Part shown: positions 8,357 through 17,922 of the stretch, one piece after another
Layout: each line of letters starts with the position of its first letter
Position numbering within the stretch: position 1 is the stretch's first letter
From: Mesorhizobium caraganae
GTDB lineage: Bacteria; Pseudomonadota; Alphaproteobacteria; Rhizobiales; Rhizobiaceae
Direction of reading: 5' to 3'
NCBI RefSeq assembly: GCF_016836705.1
Contig: NZ_JAFCGY010000026.1
Location: 1-64,000 of the forward strand
Length of the DNA: 64,000 bases
Program-made: the position numbers and the translations under genes
Notes under the pieces: generated by a model
Told to the model about the DNA's origin: nothing
What the model saw: only the letters and a program-made list of their open reading frames with translations
The model's database searches: none

Positions 8357-8466
8357 TGCGAGATGCCTCCTCCAACATTTCTGTCGGATCCAGATGCTCG
8401 CCGGATCACTATTGTGAAGGGTGGGCTATTGGATCGCCCCGGTGATGCGGAAAGTGGCGGCGAAGC
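8357..8466 (-). pseudogene. nodD 3' fragment
   Basis: Directly after nodE copy 2 the DNA matches the last third of the C-terminal coding region of nodD (compare 2875-2985 and 8965-9090), including the stretch that encodes the SDPASIW-like tail. It breaks off near 8466. It is a second scar of the repeated nodD/nodFE module. Confidence 0.8.
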
Positions 8467-8929
8467 TGAACGATCGGCGGGGGCTTCGTCTTTGCGAAAT
8501 TCTTAACTATTGAAGCCGCTTGGACGTACTGCCACCCCTCAAGGTAAGCGAGCCCTGCGAGTTCGGCTGGAGGTCTAAAGCTTTACGCGACTATGTCGGG
8601 AGGGCCGGCCCTGGGACTGCCTGAAGCTGCGCCAAGAAGCCACCGGTGGTCCTGGCCCGAGATCGTGCATGAGAGCCCCTCATTGTGGGCAATCGGGCGA
8701 GAGGTCTCGCCGTCAAAGCGATCTCGGGCCAACATGCGACACAGCGCCGAGGGCTGAGCCACGGTAGGAACTCCTGTCGGTAATTATGTGCCGAGCCAGT
8801 CCACCCGGCGCCCGTTCCAAACAACTCCCGCTCCTAATAGACCAAGGACCGCGCCGACCTGAAGGGACGGAAGGCGGTACCCAACCGCGGACCGCTCACA
8901 ACACCTGCCGAGCAACCGACCTATCGACC
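8467..8929. other. spacer between the nodFE module and nodD copy 2, no gene recognised
   Basis: About 460 bases with short frames only. Nothing on either strand resembles a known protein, nod box or terminator. It is bounded by nodD fragments on both sides, so it may be what remains between two recombination points. Confidence 0.5.
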
Positions 8930-9877
8930 TCAGTCTTGATGCGTGCGGCGTCCCGGGGTCTTGCTTGGAGTAGCCATGCGGGACGCCTCCTGCAACATTA
9001 TCTCCCTCAACCAGATGCTTGCCGGATTGCTATTGTGAAGGGCCGGCCATTGGACGGTCTCGGTAAATCCGGGAAGTGGCAGCGGAAGGTCGACGATCCG
9101 CAGGGGGAACGTTTTTTCGAAATGCTTGACCAGCCGCAAGGGCATGGTCGCTATACGATCTGTGCCCGATACCATCGGCGGGATCATGCTGAAGCCCTGC
9201 ACGGCGACCTCGACACGTCTCTTAAGACCATGTTCAAGCAAAAACCATTCCTCGATGGAAGGCTTCAGCAGACGCCCGAATTTGACCACGACGTGCTTCA
9301 TCGACATGTATCTCTCGAACGTAAGCTGCCGTGGCAGCTGTTTGTTCGCGGCGCAGCCTACGCACACAAGCGTTTCGTCGAACAGCGCCACTCTTGAATG
9401 CGCGCTCGACTTGAACAAATCCGGCAGAATTAGAAAATCGATGTCACCGCGTCGGAGAAGCTCATCGGGGCTGTCGTCGACAGGCAGCAATTCGAAGCTG
9501 ATGGCGGGTGCTTCCCGTGCAACACGCTCCACGACCTTTTCGAAAAACACGAGTGTGACGAAATCGGAAAGAAGGATCCTGAAGCGGCGATCGGATTGAA
9601 CTGGGTCAAACGGATCCCAAGAAATAATCGAACCCTGGATGCGCAGCAGTGCGTCGCGAACTGCGGGGGCGAGTGCTTCCGCGCGCGGTGTCAGAATACG
9701 TTCGCGACCGCTCATCGTAAATAGTTCATCGTGGAAAAAGTCACGCAGGCGGGCGACGGCCGCACTCATGGCCGGCTGACTTAGGTGGATGCGGCGTGCC
9801 GCCGCCGTGAGGCCGCGCTCGCTCAGCAGCGCGTCGAGCACGACGAGAAGGTTCAGATCGAGCCCTTTGAAACGCAT
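8930..9877 (-). CDS. nodD: LysR-type nodulation regulator NodD (copy 2)
   Basis: Full-length NodD of 315 aa, starting at the conserved MRFKGLDL (ATG complement at 9875-9877); a longer frame beginning at 9919 would run through the nod box and is not used. LysR helix-turn-helix at about residues 22-42, effector domain intact. It is very similar to copy 1, with scattered changes in the effector domain (for example LFKSSAHSR for LFMSSAHPR). It is divergent from nod box 3 and nodABC, so this is the classical nodD-nodA arrangement. Confidence 0.96.
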   Translation of the reverse strand: MRFKGLDLNLLVVLDALLSERGLTAAARRIHLSQPAMSAAVARLRDFFHDELFTMSGRERILTPRAEALAPAVRDALLRIQGSIISWDPFDPVQSDRRFRILLSDFVTLVFFEKVVERVAREAPAISFELLPVDDSPDELLRRGDIDFLILPDLFKSSAHSRVALFDETLVCVGCAANKQLPRQLTFERYMSMKHVVVKFGRLLKPSIEEWFLLEHGLKRRVEVAVQGFSMIPPMVSGTDRIATMPLRLVKHFEKTFPLRIVDLPLPLPGFTETVQWPALHNSNPASIWLREIMLQEASRMATPSKTPGRRTHQD

Positions 9878-9887
9878 GTCTTCAGTT

Positions 9888-9936
9888 ATCCATGGTGTGG
9901 ATGCGATTGATTGAAACAAACGATTTTACCGATTTA
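9888..9936 (+). promoter_or_regulatory. nod box 3, promoter region of nodABCIJ
   Basis: ATCCATGGTGTGGATGCG, then GATTGAAACAAACGATTTT and ACCGATTT, 10 bases from the nodD start. A leader of about 250 bases separates it from nodA. That leader reappears, diverged, upstream of nolK. Confidence 0.93.
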
Positions 9937-10184
9937 CCAGAACGTCGCATAGGGGAATTCAAGGAAGCCCTAAAGGAAGTTTTTCAATGTTTGCGTTGGC
10001 TCCGATAAGCATTTTGCGGTGTGCGCCTTCCGATGTGCGCCGAACATCAACCGAGTCGTATGTCCATTGCGGCTAGGTTTCTTTGGTGATCTGCGCAAGC
10101 AACTTCGTGTCGGCTCGACGCGACAAGCTCTCCTACGCGTAGGCGCTTACCTCCAGAAAACACCAACAAAGATGAGGTCTTTCC

Positions 10185-10775
10185 ATGCGCTCTGACGTGC
10201 GGTGGAGGTTGTGCTGGGAAAATGAGTTGCAACTGGCCGACCATGTCGAACTCTCCGAGTTTTTCCGAAAGACCTATGGACGGGCTAACGCCTCCAACGC
10301 GAAGCCGTTCGAAGGCGGCCGTAGTTGGGCCGGTGCGAGGCCGGAAGTCCGCGCAATCGGCTACGACGCTCACGGCATAGCGGCTCACATTGGCATACTG
10401 CGCCGCTTCATCAAGGTTGGCGAGGTCGATCTGTTAGTGGCCGAACTGGGGTTGTACGGGGTGCGTTCGGATCTTGAGGGACTTGGAATCAGCTTCTCAA
10501 TGCAGTTCGTGTATCCAGTGTTGCAGCAGCTTGGGGTTCCATTCGCTTTCGGCACGGTTCGGCACGCGCTACGGAACCATGTTGAGAGGTTCTGCCGAGG
10601 CGGTCTGGCGACCATGTTGTCGGGCATTCCCGTGCGCTCGACCCATCCAGAAGTGTATCCCGACCTGCCGCCCACCCGCCTGGAGGACGTGCTCGTCCTG
10701 GTTACGCCGATTGGACGCTCGATGAGCGAGTGGCCGTCCGGCACCCTGATTGATCGGAATGGTCCGGAGCTATGA
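10185..10775 (+). CDS. nodA: Nod factor N-acyltransferase NodA
   Basis: Transfers the fatty acid to the free amino group of the deacetylated chitooligosaccharide in the cytoplasm. The protein is 196 aa, full length, with the typical MRSDVRWRLCWENELQLAD start and the GRSMSEWP...IDRNGPEL end. It is the only intact nodA; relics lie at 3945, 6408 and 27975. Its TGA overlaps the nodB start (ATGA at 10772-10775), so nodA and nodB are translationally coupled. Confidence 0.97.
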   Translation: MRSDVRWRLCWENELQLADHVELSEFFRKTYGRANASNAKPFEGGRSWAGARPEVRAIGYDAHGIAAHIGILRRFIKVGEVDLLVAELGLYGVRSDLEGLGISFSMQFVYPVLQQLGVPFAFGTVRHALRNHVERFCRGGLATMLSGIPVRSTHPEVYPDLPPTRLEDVLVLVTPIGRSMSEWPSGTLIDRNGPEL

Positions 10776-11425
10776 AAGATCTGGGCTACATCTGCGAAGT
10801 GCCGAGCGACTGCGCTGACGGCACCGAAGATCGCAGCGTCTATTTGACGTTTGACGACGGTCCACTTTGCACACCGGAGATCCTCGATGTGCTGGCGGAA
10901 CATCGGGTGCCGGCGACGTTCTTCGTCATCGGTGCCTACGCCGCAGACCAGCCGGAACTCATCCGACGAATGATTGCAGAAGGGCACGAGGTAGCCAACC
11001 ACACGATGACTCATCCGGACCTGTCCAGATGCGGGCCCGGCGAAGTCGAACGTGAAATACTTGAGGCGAACAGGGTCATTAGGATGGCGTGCCCCCAGGC
11101 CACCGTGCGGCACATGCGCGCGCCGTATGGGATCTGGACCGAAGAAGTGCTCACTACGTCAGTGAGCGCTGGACTGACGCCCGTCCATTGGTCGGTAGAC
11201 CCGCGAGATTGGTCTCGCCCCGGCGTCGACGCGATTGTCGACGCAGTGCTCGGCGGCGTCAGGCCGGGCGCAATTGTGCTCTTGCACGACGGCTGCCCTC
11301 CCGACGAGTTGAAACCGGGCACTCACGCCACTCTGCGCGACCAGACGGTCACGGCGCTGTTCCGCCTGATTCCAGCATTGCATGACCGCGGATTTGTAAT
11401 CCGCTCGCTTCCACAACATCACTGA
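10772..11425 (+). CDS. nodB: chitooligosaccharide deacetylase NodB
   Basis: Removes the acetyl group from the non-reducing end of the Nod factor backbone, exposing the amine used by NodA. It is 217 aa of the polysaccharide deacetylase (CE4) fold with all five motifs: TFDDGP (26-31), NHTMTH, RAPYG, DPRDW and LLHDG. The Asp of TFDDGP and the two His of HTMTH would bind the metal. It overlaps nodA by 4 bases and nodC begins 15 bases further on. Confidence 0.97.
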   Translation: MKDLGYICEVPSDCADGTEDRSVYLTFDDGPLCTPEILDVLAEHRVPATFFVIGAYAADQPELIRRMIAEGHEVANHTMTHPDLSRCGPGEVEREILEANRVIRMACPQATVRHMRAPYGIWTEEVLTTSVSAGLTPVHWSVDPRDWSRPGVDAIVDAVLGGVRPGAIVLLHDGCPPDELKPGTHATLRDQTVTALFRLIPALHDRGFVIRSLPQHH

Positions 11426-11440
11426 AAATTGCGAGATCCT

Positions 11441-12796
11441 ATGGACCTGCTTGCCACAGCCAGTACTGTCGCCGTCTCTTGCTATGCGCTGCTCTCGGCT
11501 GCTTATAAAAGCATGCAGGTGGCTTATGCTTTGCCGATGGACCGTTCACCGGCATCGGACAATTTGGTCGATTTCGACCTTCTGCCGAGCGTGGATGTCA
11601 TTGTCCCCTGCTTCAACGAGGATCCGAGCGCGCTCTCGGCGTGCCTGGCGTCCATTGCAAGCCAACAATATGCCGGAAAACTGCGGGTCTATGTGGTTGA
11701 TGACGGTTCTGCAAATCGCGACGTTGTCGTACCGGTACACGGTGCCTTTGCGGGCGACTCGAGATTCAACTTCATTTTGCTCGACAAGAATGTTGGCAAA
11801 CGCAAAGCCCAGATCGTCGCGATACGCCGCTCATCTGGAGATTTGGTGCTCAACGTCGACTCGGACACGACACTCGCGTCCGACGTCGTCGCAAAGCTTG
11901 CACGCAAGATGCAGGATCCAGCCGTCGGCGCGGCCATGGGCCAGTTGGTGGCGAGCAACCGGAGCGACACCTGGCTGACCCGGTTGATCGATATGGAGTA
12001 CTGGCTGGCCTGCAATGAGGAGCGAGCGGCACAGGCTCGCTTTGGTGCCGTCATGTGCTGCTGCGGCCCATGTGCGATGTACCGTCGCTCCGCACTCCTT
12101 TTGCTGCTGGATCAGTACGAGACGCAACTGTTTCGGGGGAAGCCAAGCGACTTCGGTGAGGATCGCCATCTCACGATCCTCATGCTGAAAGCAGGCCTTC
12201 GAACCGAATACATTCCCGACGCGATCGCCGCAACGGTCGTTCCGGATCGGCTGGGGCCGTATCTGCGCCAACAACTCCGCTGGGCTCGAAGCACATTTCG
12301 GGACACGTTGCTTGCGCTGCACCTATTGCCAAGCCTCGATCGCTATCTCACGTTGGATGTGGTCGGACAGAATCTCGGCCCACTTTTGCTCGCCCTGTCA
12401 GTACTGGCTGGACTCGCGCAACTCGCACTGACAGCCACAGTGCCTTGGTCGGCAGTCCTGATGATTACATCCATGACCATCATTCGGTGCAGCGTGGCAG
12501 CGTTTCGTGCCCGCCAACTTCGATTTCTCGGTTTTTCTCTACACACATTCATCAACGTCTTTCTCTTACTCCCCTTGAAAGCCTATGCGTTGTGCACATT
12601 GAGCAACAGCGATTGGCTGTCGCGCAAGGCGCCTACCCTACCCAATGGAGGGGAAAAGCAGATCCGCATCAAAAACCCGATTGCCGGACCAAACGCTCCA
12701 GAAGGCTCGGAAGTTGCTCACTCAATTCGCAGGACGGAGCTTTCGCGCGGTTCTTCAACGTTGGTGGAGTCTGAGAGCGTTTTCAGTGGCGAGTGA
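11441..12796 (+). CDS. nodC: N-acetylglucosaminyltransferase (chitin oligosaccharide synthase) NodC
   Basis: Processive GT2 enzyme of the inner membrane that builds the chitin oligomer. I start it at ATG 11441 (MDLLATASTVAVS); an in-frame TTG at 11429 would add four residues. It is about 451 aa. Visible motifs are an N-terminal membrane segment, VDVIVPCFNED, the NVDSDT metal site, the GEDRH catalytic region and QQLRW, followed by hydrophobic segments at about 305-400. Third gene of nodABC. A gap of 235 bases without a gene separates it from nodI. Confidence 0.97.
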   Translation: MDLLATASTVAVSCYALLSAAYKSMQVAYALPMDRSPASDNLVDFDLLPSVDVIVPCFNEDPSALSACLASIASQQYAGKLRVYVVDDGSANRDVVVPVHGAFAGDSRFNFILLDKNVGKRKAQIVAIRRSSGDLVLNVDSDTTLASDVVAKLARKMQDPAVGAAMGQLVASNRSDTWLTRLIDMEYWLACNEERAAQARFGAVMCCCGPCAMYRRSALLLLLDQYETQLFRGKPSDFGEDRHLTILMLKAGLRTEYIPDAIAATVVPDRLGPYLRQQLRWARSTFRDTLLALHLLPSLDRYLTLDVVGQNLGPLLLALSVLAGLAQLALTATVPWSAVLMITSMTIIRCSVAAFRARQLRFLGFSLHTFINVFLLLPLKAYALCTLSNSDWLSRKAPTLPNGGEKQIRIKNPIAGPNAPEGSEVAHSIRRTELSRGSSTLVESESVFSGE

Positions 12797-13031
12797 TAGT
12801 GTACTGCGTAGGGCACAAGTCGTGACCTGGACAATATTTCAATTGTTAGAACGGGAAGTGGCCGCAGACGATCCGTAGCGGCTCGACGGCAATCCCTGGA
12901 GGGGGAGCGTCACACACAAATGCTCCGGCTTGTCGCTTTCCCAAGGGCCGCCACAGCGATGGCCTCCTCTCCCGAACGCTCGCAAGTGAGCTCCCGCCGG
13001 CTGAACGGCTCCTTTCAGCAGAGATGAACGC

Positions 13032-13946
13032 ATGTCCAACGTAGCAATCGACCTTAACGGCGTGACGAAGTCTTTTGGCAACAAGCTCGTTGTGAATGGG
13101 CTGTCGCTCACCGTTGCGTCGGGAGAGTGCTTCGGCCTGCTGGGGCCGAACGGTGCGGGCAAAAGCACGATTGCGCGTATGGTCCTTGGCATGACGCAGC
13201 CTGACGCGGGTAAGATCACGGTGCTCGGAGTGCCAGTGCCGGCACAGGCTCGCTTGGCACGCAAGGGCATCGGCGTGGTTCCCCAGTTCGACAATCTTGA
13301 CCTGGAATTCACGGTACGCGAGAACCTGTTGGTGTTCGGGCGCTACTTCGGCATGAGCACACGCGCGATCAAAGCGGTCATCCCATCGCTCCTCGAGTTC
13401 GCCCGCCTTGAGAGCAAGGCGGATGCACGTGTCGGCGAACTATCCGGCGGCATGAAGCGGCGCCTGACTCTGGCACGCGCGTTGATCAACGACCCGCAGC
13501 TACTCGTAATGGACGAACCGACTACCGGCCTCGACCCGCACGCGCGCCACCTGATCTGGGAGCGTCTGCGTTTCCTGCTGGCGCGCGGCAAGACGATCAT
13601 TTTGACGACCCACTTTATGGAAGAGGCTGAGCGGTTGTGCGATCGGCTGTGCGTTCTCGAGCATGGACGCAACATTGCCGAAGGCAGCCCTCATGCCCTG
13701 ATTGAGGAGCATATCGGATGCAACGTCATCGAGATCTTTGGTGGCAATCCGCAGGAGCTTGGTTCGCTGATCAGGCCATACGTTCAGCGCATCGAGGTGA
13801 GCGGCGAGACGCTCTTTTGCTATACGCCCGATCCGGAGCAGGTGCGCGTCCAGCTGCGCGGGCGTGCGGGGCTACGGCTTCTAGAGCGTCCACCCAATCT
13901 GGAGGACGTTTTCTTGCGGCTGACCGGACGCGAGATGGAGAAGTGA
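13032..13946 (+). CDS. nodI: Nod factor exporter ATP-binding protein NodI
   Basis: ATPase of the ABC exporter that moves Nod factors across the inner membrane with NodJ. It is 304 aa, with Walker A GPNGAGKST, signature LSGGMKRRL, Walker B LLVMDEPTTGLD and the switch His in ILTTHFMEEAE. nodJ starts 4 bases after its stop. Confidence 0.96.
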   Translation: MSNVAIDLNGVTKSFGNKLVVNGLSLTVASGECFGLLGPNGAGKSTIARMVLGMTQPDAGKITVLGVPVPAQARLARKGIGVVPQFDNLDLEFTVRENLLVFGRYFGMSTRAIKAVIPSLLEFARLESKADARVGELSGGMKRRLTLARALINDPQLLVMDEPTTGLDPHARHLIWERLRFLLARGKTIILTTHFMEEAERLCDRLCVLEHGRNIAEGSPHALIEEHIGCNVIEIFGGNPQELGSLIRPYVQRIEVSGETLFCYTPDPEQVRVQLRGRAGLRLLERPPNLEDVFLRLTGREMEK

Positions 13947-13949
13947 ACG

Positions 13950-14738
13950 ATGAGTGAAGGTTATGCAGCGGCTCTACCCGCCAACGCGTGGAACTGGGTT
14001 GCGGTGTGGCGCCGCAACTATCTGTCGTGGAAGAAGATCGCACTTGCGTCAATGCTCGGTAACCTCGCCGATCCCATGATCTATCTTTTCGGACTTGGTA
14101 CTGGCCTCGGAATGATGGTCGGTCGCGTTGAAGATGCGTCCTACGTTGCTTTTTTGGCAGCCGGTATGGTCGCGACGAGCGCGATGACCGCGTCGACCTT
14201 CGAAACAATTTACGCGGCTTACCCGCGCATGCACCATCAGCGCATCTGGGAAGCAATCCTGTACACACAACTTACCCTCGGCGATATCGTTCTCGGTGAA
14301 TTGGCGTGGGCAGCCACCAAGGCCTTTTTGGCCGGAACGGTCATCGCGATCGTCGCCGTCGTGGTGGGCTATGCGGCGTGGCCGTCCCTGCTCTATGTGC
14401 TACCAGCCATCGCGCTCACTGGGTTCGCCTTTGCGAGCCTGGCGATGGTCGTCACCGCGCTTGCGCCCAGTTACCACTATTTTGTATTCTACCAGTCGCT
14501 CGTCCTCACACCCATGCTGTTCCTGTCAGGCGCGGTCTTCCCGGTCACCCAATTGTCAGCTCCCTTTCAACAGGCAGCGCACTTTTTGCCGCTGGCACAT
14601 TCGATCGACCTTATTCGTCCCGAAATGCTTGATCGCCCGGCTGGCGGCATCGCCCTGCATATCGGTGCGCTTTGCCTGTACGCGGTGTTGCCGTTCTTCC
14701 TCTCGATGGTGCTGCTTCGCCGCCGCCTGATGCGTTGA
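13950..14738 (+). CDS. nodJ: Nod factor exporter permease NodJ
   Basis: ABC-2 type membrane subunit working with NodI. It is 262 aa with about six hydrophobic segments, among them MLGNLADPMIYLFGLGTGLG, VIAIVAVVVGYAAW, VLTPMLFLSGAVFPV and LYAVLPFFLSMVLL. The start region (WNWVAVWRRNYLSWKK) is typical of NodJ. It completes nodABCIJ as one strand-wise unit. Confidence 0.95.
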   Translation: MSEGYAAALPANAWNWVAVWRRNYLSWKKIALASMLGNLADPMIYLFGLGTGLGMMVGRVEDASYVAFLAAGMVATSAMTASTFETIYAAYPRMHHQRIWEAILYTQLTLGDIVLGELAWAATKAFLAGTVIAIVAVVVGYAAWPSLLYVLPAIALTGFAFASLAMVVTALAPSYHYFVFYQSLVLTPMLFLSGAVFPVTQLSAPFQQAAHFLPLAHSIDLIRPEMLDRPAGGIALHIGALCLYAVLPFFLSMVLLRRRLMR

Positions 14739-15067
14739 GACAACTTCCGAGAGAAGGAGATCCGTGATGCAGTGCCACGACATTCGCGCGGAAGCGTATG
14801 ATCATCTGGCCTTAGTTGGCCATTCGCTGCAAGCACCTCAAAGACGTTAGCTCCGTGTGGCAGCTGACGTACGACATTTCCAGCAGGAACGCCGGAATGA
14901 CCATGGGCTGATCTCATTAGCTGCTTCAGAAGAACCCTACGAGAATTGGTAGAGGCGGTGATATCTGACTGGCATTCGCAGGGGCGAACGACATTGCAGC
15001 CCGGTCAGGTCGAACGGTCTTGAGGCAGGCCAATTTGACTTTCTTGTCACGATAAATGGAGAACGAG
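14739..15067. other. nodJ-nodZ spacer, no gene recognised
   Basis: About 330 bases. A short ATG frame at 14766 with an AGAAGGAGAT ribosome-binding-site-like sequence upstream ends after 27 codons, so a gene may once have started here, but the remaining sequence could not be matched. No nod box is present, so nodZ is probably read from the nodA promoter. Confidence 0.4.
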
Positions 15068-16072
15068 ATGCTAGGACCGCAATCGCTGATGATTGGATCG
15101 GGCGAGGATCGGTTCGTTGTTTCGAGACGGCGTACCGGTTTCGGTGATTGCTTGTGGTCTCTGGCAGCAGCTTGGTCCTACGCTAAGCGGACGGGGCGGA
15201 CGCTGGCCATAGATTGGCGTGGCTCCTGTTATCTCGATCAACCCTTCACCAATGCGTTTCCGGTGTTCTTCGAGCCAATTCAAGACATCGCGGGCGTACC
15301 GGTTATTTGCGATGACCAGGTCAACCAGTTCTCATTCCCTGGGCCTTTCTTCCCGCCGTGGTGGAATAAGCCATCGATCGACTGCATTTGCCGTCCAGAT
15401 GAACAGATTTTCCGAGAACGTGAAGAGCTGAGAGAGCTTTTCGAGGCCCAAGAAGATACTGAAGCCAACACAGTGGTGTGTGATGCTTGCTTGATGTGGC
15501 GTTGCGATGTGGATGCCGAACGACAGATTTTTCGGAGTATCAAACCGAGGCCCGAAATTGAAGCTCGGATTGACGCCATCTATCAAGAGCACTTCGAAGG
15601 GCACAGCATAATCGGGGTGCATGTCCGGCACGGCAACGGCGAAGACATTATGGAGCACGCTCCCTACTGGGCTGATCCGGAATTCGCCTTCCAGCAGGTA
15701 TGCACAGCCATTCGCAAGGCTAAAGAGCTACCGCATCCAAGACCTGTGAGGGTGTTCTTGTGTACTGACAGTGCACAGGTGCGTCGTGACTTGTCGGGCG
15801 TGTTTCCCGATCTTTTCACTATCCCAAAACAATTCCAGGCAGATCAGGCCGGGCCATTACACAGCGCAGCACTGGGCGTTGACGGCGGTTTTTCTGCTCT
15901 CGTCGAGATGTACCTCCTTGGGCGATGCGATACCCTGGTTCGCTTCCCGCCGAGTAGCGCCTTCTCGCGCTATGCCCGCCTCTTCGTGCCACGTATTATT
16001 GAATTCGATTTAAACGATCCGGGTAGTTTGATCTTCATTGACAACTCGTCCGAACATGTTCCGACTTTGTGA
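15068..16072 (+). CDS. nodZ: Nod factor alpha-1,6-fucosyltransferase NodZ
   Basis: Transfers L-fucose from GDP-fucose to C-6 of the reducing GlcNAc of the Nod factor. It is 334 aa from ATG 15068, which has GGAG six bases upstream; ATG 15056 is in frame but sits before that site. Landmarks are RRRTGFGDCLWSLAAAW near the start, the acceptor/GDP-binding IGVHVRHGNGEDIM block and the FLCTDSAQVRRDL block, as in the GT23 family. noeK, noeJ and nolK nearby would supply GDP-fucose. Confidence 0.96.
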   Translation: MLGPQSLMIGSGEDRFVVSRRRTGFGDCLWSLAAAWSYAKRTGRTLAIDWRGSCYLDQPFTNAFPVFFEPIQDIAGVPVICDDQVNQFSFPGPFFPPWWNKPSIDCICRPDEQIFREREELRELFEAQEDTEANTVVCDACLMWRCDVDAERQIFRSIKPRPEIEARIDAIYQEHFEGHSIIGVHVRHGNGEDIMEHAPYWADPEFAFQQVCTAIRKAKELPHPRPVRVFLCTDSAQVRRDLSGVFPDLFTIPKQFQADQAGPLHSAALGVDGGFSALVEMYLLGRCDTLVRFPPSSAFSRYARLFVPRIIEFDLNDPGSLIFIDNSSEHVPTL

Positions 16073-16388
16073 AAGTCTTGGGTACCCTCGTGGAGCTTGT
16101 TCTGGCGGGCGGACGCGCCTCGACGGCAGCATGTGCTGAATGGTGGGTATTTGACAGCCACCGAAAGGAAGGAGCGTCCACAATGGAAGTTAGCACGACT
16201 GGACGTTGGCGGGCGATGATTAGCGGTAGGACAAAGCCCGTAGCCATAAGCATGAAGCTCTCCACGATCGGCTTCGGCGCTTTTGGTTTCCGGCGGCACC
16301 AAGATCCGCCAAGAGAGGCCGAAGGCGAGAGTAAGCCATTGTGCCTTTTGTCGAACTCCGATCACGTTTGCCTGGAGCAGCCTGACCC
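16073..16388. other. nodZ-noeK spacer, no functional gene recognised
   Basis: An open frame runs from GTG/ATG around 16069-16177 to 16392 on the plus strand, but its translation has no family-like motif and it overlaps the nodZ stop. noeL would be expected near this position in some Mesorhizobium strains, yet no Rossmann GxxGxxG or SYK motif is present. Confidence 0.45.
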
Positions 16389-16391
16389 GTG

Positions 16392-17909
16392 ATGATCAAA
16401 CCCGTTGGCGAAGCTCGGCCCAACACCTTCGAGTTCGAAACCTCGGCGTTGATCAAGGCGTCCGGGTTTCGCGAGTATGATGCGCGCTGGTGGTTCGGCC
16501 AACCGGGCTCGGCGGAGCCGCCGGAGCTCAATCTGATCGGCGTCCAGGCCCTCGGCATGGGCCTCGGCACGCTGATCCGGCGTCTCGGCGTCGCATCCGA
16601 TATCGTCACCGGCCACGATTTCCGCTCCTATTCGCTGTCGATCAAGCTGGCGCTGGTTTCCGGGCTGATGGCCGCCGGCGCACGGGTCAAAGATGTCGGG
16701 CTGGCTCTGTCGCCGATGGCCTATTTCGCCCAGTTCGCGCTGGATACGCCTTCCGTCGCCATGGTCACCGCGTCGCACAACGAGAATGGCTGGACCGGCG
16801 TCAAGATGGGCGCGGCGCGTCCTTTGACCTTCGGCCCCGAAGAGATGAGCGCGCTGAAGACAATCGTGCTTGCCGGCGACTTCGACCTTCCCGGCGGCGG
16901 CTCCTATGATTTCGTTTCAGGGTTCCGCCAAACCTATCTCGCCGACCTGACCACGGGAAAGCGCATCTTGAGACCGCTGAAGGTGGTAGTCGCCTGCGGC
17001 AACGGCACAGCCGGCGCCTTTGCGCCCGAAGCGCTGGCGCGGATCGGCTGCGAGGTGATCCCGCTCGATGTCGAACTCGATCACACCTTCCCGCGCTACA
17101 ATCCCAACCCCGAAGACATGCAGATGCTGCATGCGATCCGCGACAAGGTGTTGGAGACGGGGGCCGATGTAGGGCTCGGTTTCGACGGCGATGGCGACCG
17201 CTGCGGCGTCGTCGACAATGAAGGCAACGAAATCTTCGCCGACAAGGTCGGCGTCCTGCTTGCGCGTGCCATCTCAAGCCTCCATCCCGGCTCGACCTTC
17301 GTCGTCGACGTCAAGTCGACGGGGCTATTCGCCACCGACAGCGTGCTCGAGGCCAACGGCGCCGTCACCGACTACTGGAAGACCGGCCATTCCTATATCA
17401 AGCGGCGCGTCGCCGAGCTCGGCGCCATCGCTGGCTTCGAAAAGTCCGGCCACTTCTTCTTCAATGCACCGATCGGCCGCGGCTATGACGACGGCCTGGT
17501 CACCGCCATCGCCATTTGCCAGATGCTGGATCGCAATCCGGCCAGCTCGATGGCCAATCTCTACCGCGCCCTACCGCTGACCTTCGGCACGCCGACCATG
17601 TCGCCGCATTGCGCGGACGATTTAAAATATGGCGTCGTCGAGCGGGTCGTTTCCGACTTTCAGGCGATAAAGCGGGATGGTGCGGTCTTCGCCGGCCAGA
17701 AGATCGTCGAATTGGTCACCGTCAACGGCGTGCGCGTCGTCGCGGAGGACGGCACCTGGGGGCTGGTGCGGGCGTCGTCAAACAAGCCGGAGCTTGTCGT
17801 TGTGGTCGAGAGCCCAGTATCGTCCGAGCGGCGCTGTCAGATGTTCGAAGGCGTAGATGCCGTGCTGCGCCGCAGCCCCGAAGTCGGCCCGTACAATCAG
17901 ACCTTCTGA
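16392..17909 (+). CDS. noeK: phosphomannomutase NoeK
   Basis: Converts mannose-6-phosphate to mannose-1-phosphate for GDP-mannose/GDP-fucose synthesis. It is 505 aa of the alpha-D-phosphohexomutase family, with the phosphoserine loop in TASHNENGW, the metal loop DGDGDR, sugar loop EKSGHFFF and the C-terminal phosphate loop RASSNKPEL. ATG 16392 is preceded one codon earlier by an in-frame GTG. It is followed 13 bases later by noeJ. Codon use is markedly richer in G/C third positions than in nodABC or nolK, hinting at a chromosomal (ManB-like) source. Confidence 0.88.
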   Translation: MIKPVGEARPNTFEFETSALIKASGFREYDARWWFGQPGSAEPPELNLIGVQALGMGLGTLIRRLGVASDIVTGHDFRSYSLSIKLALVSGLMAAGARVKDVGLALSPMAYFAQFALDTPSVAMVTASHNENGWTGVKMGAARPLTFGPEEMSALKTIVLAGDFDLPGGGSYDFVSGFRQTYLADLTTGKRILRPLKVVVACGNGTAGAFAPEALARIGCEVIPLDVELDHTFPRYNPNPEDMQMLHAIRDKVLETGADVGLGFDGDGDRCGVVDNEGNEIFADKVGVLLARAISSLHPGSTFVVDVKSTGLFATDSVLEANGAVTDYWKTGHSYIKRRVAELGAIAGFEKSGHFFFNAPIGRGYDDGLVTAIAICQMLDRNPASSMANLYRALPLTFGTPTMSPHCADDLKYGVVERVVSDFQAIKRDGAVFAGQKIVELVTVNGVRVVAEDGTWGLVRASSNKPELVVVVESPVSSERRCQMFEGVDAVLRRSPEVGPYNQTF

Positions 17910-17922
17910 GCGCGAGAACGAA

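Noticed and set aside
16069..16392. possible noeL remnant after nodZ
   Set aside because: No Rossmann loop or Ser-Tyr-Lys motif in any frame; only position suggested it.
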